DNA of 8,379 nt, taken from contig CAUABY010000088.1 of the NCBI GenBank assembly GCA_958427375.1, forward strand, positions 1 through 8,379, written 5' to 3'. The first letter of the stretch is position 1, and each line of letters opens with the position of its first letter. Positions 6,430-8,379 of this stretch are shown one piece after another. This DNA is from an uncultured Eubacteriales bacterium. Lineage in GTDB: Bacteria; Bacillota; Clostridia; Oscillospirales; Oscillospiraceae. Below the pieces are notes generated by a model that was given only the letters and a program-made list of their open reading frames with translations, ran no database searches and was not told the DNA's origin. A program made the position numbers and the translations under genes.

Positions 6430-7710
6430 ATGAAAAAGTACCTTGCACTGCTCCTCGCGCTGGCAATGGTGTTCACTCTGTGCGCCTGCGGCCAGAAGTC
6501 GGAGCCTGCCCCCTCTGCCCCTGAGGCACCTGCTGAGCCGGCCGTGGAGGCACCTGCCGAAGTCGAGAAGGACTATTCCGGCTACACTATCCGCATTTAT
6601 TCAAACTCCAACTCCACAGAGCGCACAACTTGGCTCAAAAATGAGGCCGAGGACGCCGGCTTTAAAATCAGCATTGATGATAACGCTGTCATCTCCGGCG
6701 ACACTGCCGCTATTCAGGCCGCCAACGAGAATAAGGACGGCGACATCCTCTTTGGCCTTAACGAGACCCGCTGGAGTCAGGTTGTCAAGGGCGAGTATGA
6801 AAACCTCAGGCTCGTTGACTGGACTCCTGCCTGGGCTGACGAGGTTGGCGAGTACGCTTACCCCGGCGCGGCTTACGGCCTTGTCATCCAGAACGTTCTG
6901 ATGCTCTACCGCAATGACGAGCTGGGCACCAACGGCGAGACGCTGCACTTCCAGCACTGGGCCGACATCGTTGACAGCGGCTACACCTGGTATCGCCAGA
7001 ACAAGGTCGGCGGCACCACCAACGCAAACATCAACTCCGCTATGCTCTATGCGTTTGTTGATCCTGAGTCCCCAGCCGGCGGCATCTCCATTGACGGCTG
7101 GAAAACGCTCTGGAACTACTGTGCAAACGGTAAGTTCTCCTCCGATGACAGCTACAAGTACGGCTTTGATCCTCTGAACAAGGGCGATGTTGCTGTCTCC
7201 ACCTTCTACTCCTCCTCCCTCTACGGCAAGATTGACGCCGCCGCTGAGAGCTCCGATAATCCTCTGCTCGGCGCGCTTGAGCCTGAAAACTGGGCACTTG
7301 TCGACATTGACGACGGCACCTACTACATAGCCGAGTATCTCGGCATTCTGGACAAGGAGGGCCGCAGCGCTGAGGAGACCGAGGCTGTCATGGCCTTTGC
7401 TGAGTGGTTCGGCTCCGCCGAAGTACAGGCCGCGTGGGGCGAAGAGTTTGACTCCTATCCCTGCAACAGCGCCGCAGCTGACATCCTCTACCCCGACGGC
7501 ATCCCCGCCATCTACACTCTCAAGAACTTCGCTCTCACCAATGTTGAGGGTACTGACTTAACCTATGCCGAGTATGTTGCCGCCCACACAACCGAGTGGA
7601 CCAACATTATGACAAACCTCGGCTTCTACTGGGCCGATGCCTCCAACGCACCTGCCGAGCCCGATTGGGATAACCTTGACTGGGCAACCCTCACTCAGGC
7701 CGCTGCCTGA
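6430..7710 (+). CDS. ABC importer solute-binding lipoprotein
   Basis: Extracellular ligand-binding subunit of the second importer, 426 residues. The signal peptide MKKYLALLLALAMVFT is followed by lipobox LCAC (17-20), giving lipidated Cys20. A Pro/Ala/Glu-rich tether (22-46) comes next, then the fold starts at YTIRIYSNSNSTERTTWL (52-69). GDILFGLN (104-111), NVLMLYRND (155-163) and VMAFAEWFGSAEVQAAWG (320-337) match the Fe3+/thiamine/2-aminoethylphosphonate binding-protein group. The mature protein is rich in Trp and Tyr. The ATG is preceded by AAGGAG (6415-6420) at 9 bases, and the gene ends with tandem in-frame stops TGA TAA. Ala codons lean to GCT/GCC here, whereas neighbours use GCG more, which fits high expression. 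It is followed by a hairpin and an ABC ATPase, so it is probably the transport binding protein of that operon. It differs from the lipoprotein at 2504 in length and tether. Ligand unknown. Confidence 0.9.
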   Translation: MKKYLALLLALAMVFTLCACGQKSEPAPSAPEAPAEPAVEAPAEVEKDYSGYTIRIYSNSNSTERTTWLKNEAEDAGFKISIDDNAVISGDTAAIQAANENKDGDILFGLNETRWSQVVKGEYENLRLVDWTPAWADEVGEYAYPGAAYGLVIQNVLMLYRNDELGTNGETLHFQHWADIVDSGYTWYRQNKVGGTTNANINSAMLYAFVDPESPAGGISIDGWKTLWNYCANGKFSSDDSYKYGFDPLNKGDVAVSTFYSSSLYGKIDAAAESSDNPLLGALEPENWALVDIDDGTYYIAEYLGILDKEGRSAEETEAVMAFAEWFGSAEVQAAWGEEFDSYPCNSAAADILYPDGIPAIYTLKNFALTNVEGTDLTYAEYVAAHTTEWTNIMTNLGFYWADASNAPAEPDWDNLDWATLTQAAA

Positions 7711-7732
7711 TAAACTCCACGCGGTAAACTTC

Positions 7733-7760
7733 ATATGGCGGGCCGCAAGGCCCGCCATAT
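7733..7760 (+). other. GC-rich intercistronic hairpin with GCAA loop, no U-tract
   Basis: ATATGGCGGGCC (7733-7744) and GGCCCGCCATAT (7749-7760) form a perfect 12-bp stem closed by the GNRA tetraloop GCAA. No T-run follows (next bases TCGTATAGG), so full termination is unlikely. Between a binding-protein gene and its ATPase, such a hairpin commonly protects the upstream mRNA from 3' decay and keeps the binding protein in excess, as in malE-malF. That role is inferred from position. Confidence 0.7.
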
Positions 7761-7832
7761 TCGTATAGGCAGTCTGCCTGTGTCCGTATGTTTGATAAAT
7801 TGACGCGAACTTATAAATGAAAGGGAAAAGAC

Positions 7833-8379
7833 ATGATAAGGCTCAATGATATCGTTGTGAAGTTTGGGGAATTTACCGCGCTTCATAACATTAATGTTCA
7901 TGTAAAGGAAGGGGAGTTTTTTACCTTCCTCGGCCCGTCAGGATGCGGGAAAACCACCACACTGCGCACGATAACGGGCTTCATTGAGCCTGTTTCGGGT
8001 ACAGTGGTTGTAAAGGACAAGGACATTACCCATGTACCCATTGAGGACAGGAACATTGGCATAGTTTTTCAGAGTTATGCCCTGTTCCCCACGATGACGG
8101 TGTATGACAACATCGCCTTTGGCCTGAAAGTCAAAAAGCTCAAAAAGCCGGAGATTGACCGGCGTGTGCGCGAGATAGCGCGCAAAGTGGACTTGAGCGA
8201 TGAGCAGCTGCAAAAAGCGGTGTCTCAGCTCTCAGGCGGCCAGCAGCAGCGCGTGGCGATTGCCCGTGCGCTTGTGACAGAGCCTGCGATAATCTGCATG
8301 GACGAGCCGCTGAGCAATCTGGACGCGAAGCTCCGTGTCCAGCTTAGAAACGAACTTAAAAAGATGCAGAAGGATTTCG
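7833..8379 (+). CDS. ABC importer ATP-binding subunit (3' end outside window)
   Basis: The frame opens at ATG 7833 and stays open to the window edge (182 full codons). Residues read MIRLNDIVVKFGEFTALHNI at the start. Walker A GPSGCGKTT is at 34-42, Q-loop Gln80 (IVFQSYALFP), signature LSGGQQQR at 133-140, Walker B AIICMDEP at 152-159 and D-loop SNLD at 161-164. The H-loop and any TOBE domain lie beyond the window. It is of the same FbpC/PotA/MalK-like type as the ATPase at 1229, but clearly a different gene (for example CMDEP in place of LFDEP). A modest AAAGGGA site (7820-7826) precedes the start. No convincing promoter was seen between 7711 and 7832, so it is probably transcribed with the binding-protein gene at 6430, past the hairpin. 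A permease gene is expected downstream. Confidence 0.93.
   Translation, partial: MIRLNDIVVKFGEFTALHNINVHVKEGEFFTFLGPSGCGKTTTLRTITGFIEPVSGTVVVKDKDITHVPIEDRNIGIVFQSYALFPTMTVYDNIAFGLKVKKLKKPEIDRRVREIARKVDLSDEQLQKAVSQLSGGQQQRVAIARALVTEPAIICMDEPLSNLDAKLRVQLRNELKKMQKDF

Noticed and set aside
6143..6466. Minus-strand open frame of 107 codons across the MITE-like element
   Set aside because: Its start lies inside the signal-peptide region of the binding-protein gene, no ribosome binding site was apparent, and the frame is explained by the repeat-bearing interior. No recognisable protein.
7767..7779. Short hairpin AGGCA-GTC-TGCCT after the intercistronic stem
   Set aside because: Five base pairs with a 3-base loop and no T-run is too weak to call, and it does not match the terminal repeats of the element.
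7792..7817. Promoter for the second ATPase (TTGATA with TATAAA)
   Set aside because: The spacer is only 14 bases, and transcription would begin at the ribosome binding site, leaving almost no leader.
1..8379. CRISPR array, tRNA, rRNA, phage genes or toxin-antitoxin pairs
   Set aside because: No regularly spaced direct repeats, no tRNA or rRNA signatures, and no such protein families were seen on either strand.

Overview
The window looks like chromosomal DNA from a low-to-mid GC Gram-positive bacterium, most likely a gut-type clostridial Firmicute (Oscillospiraceae-like). This is inferred from three things: lipoprotein signal peptides on both solute-binding proteins, strong AGGAGG-type ribosome binding sites, and a YesM/YesN-style sensor kinase with an AraC-type response regulator. 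All supported genes lie on the + strand. The species cannot be fixed from the sequence alone.

Layout. (1) Positions 2-2308 hold the end of an ABC importer operon: the 3' part of a double-length (FbpB/ThiP-like) permease, then a CUT1/Fe3+/polyamine-type ATPase 3 bases downstream. It closes with a good rho-independent terminator at 2361-2396. (2) Positions 2430-5932 hold a sensing operon with its own extended -10 promoter: a solute-binding lipoprotein, a two-TM HAMP histidine kinase overlapping it by 4 bases (ATGA), and a response regulator overlapping the kinase by 8 bases. (3) Positions 5933-6429 are a 497-base gap. It contains a long AT-rich inverted repeat at the regulator's stop codon, a small palindrome that could be an operator, a TATAAT box, and a 273-bp element with 25-bp terminal inverted repeats flanked by TA. 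This element looks like a MITE (non-autonomous transposable element). (4) Positions 6430-8379 begin a second ABC importer: a solute-binding lipoprotein, a GC-rich intercistronic hairpin without a U-tract, then an ABC ATPase that runs off the window.

How it may work (inference). The lipoprotein at 2504 is not next to its own permease. It is translationally coupled to the kinase, so it is probably a ligand-sensing partner, comparable in layout to PgtC-PgtB-PgtA of Salmonella phosphoglycerate uptake. The kinase would phosphorylate the AraC-type regulator, which would activate one or both flanking importers. Both importers belong to the Fe3+/thiamine/2-aminoethylphosphonate/phosphoglycerate superfamily by ATPase, permease and binding-protein type. 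The actual substrate cannot be read from the sequence.

The most unusual point is the MITE-like element. It sits between the apparent promoter (-10 at 6103-6108) and the gene for the second binding protein. Removing it would restore an ordinary leader of about 40 bases. With it present, the mRNA would have a leader of about 315 bases whose ends can pair as a long stem.
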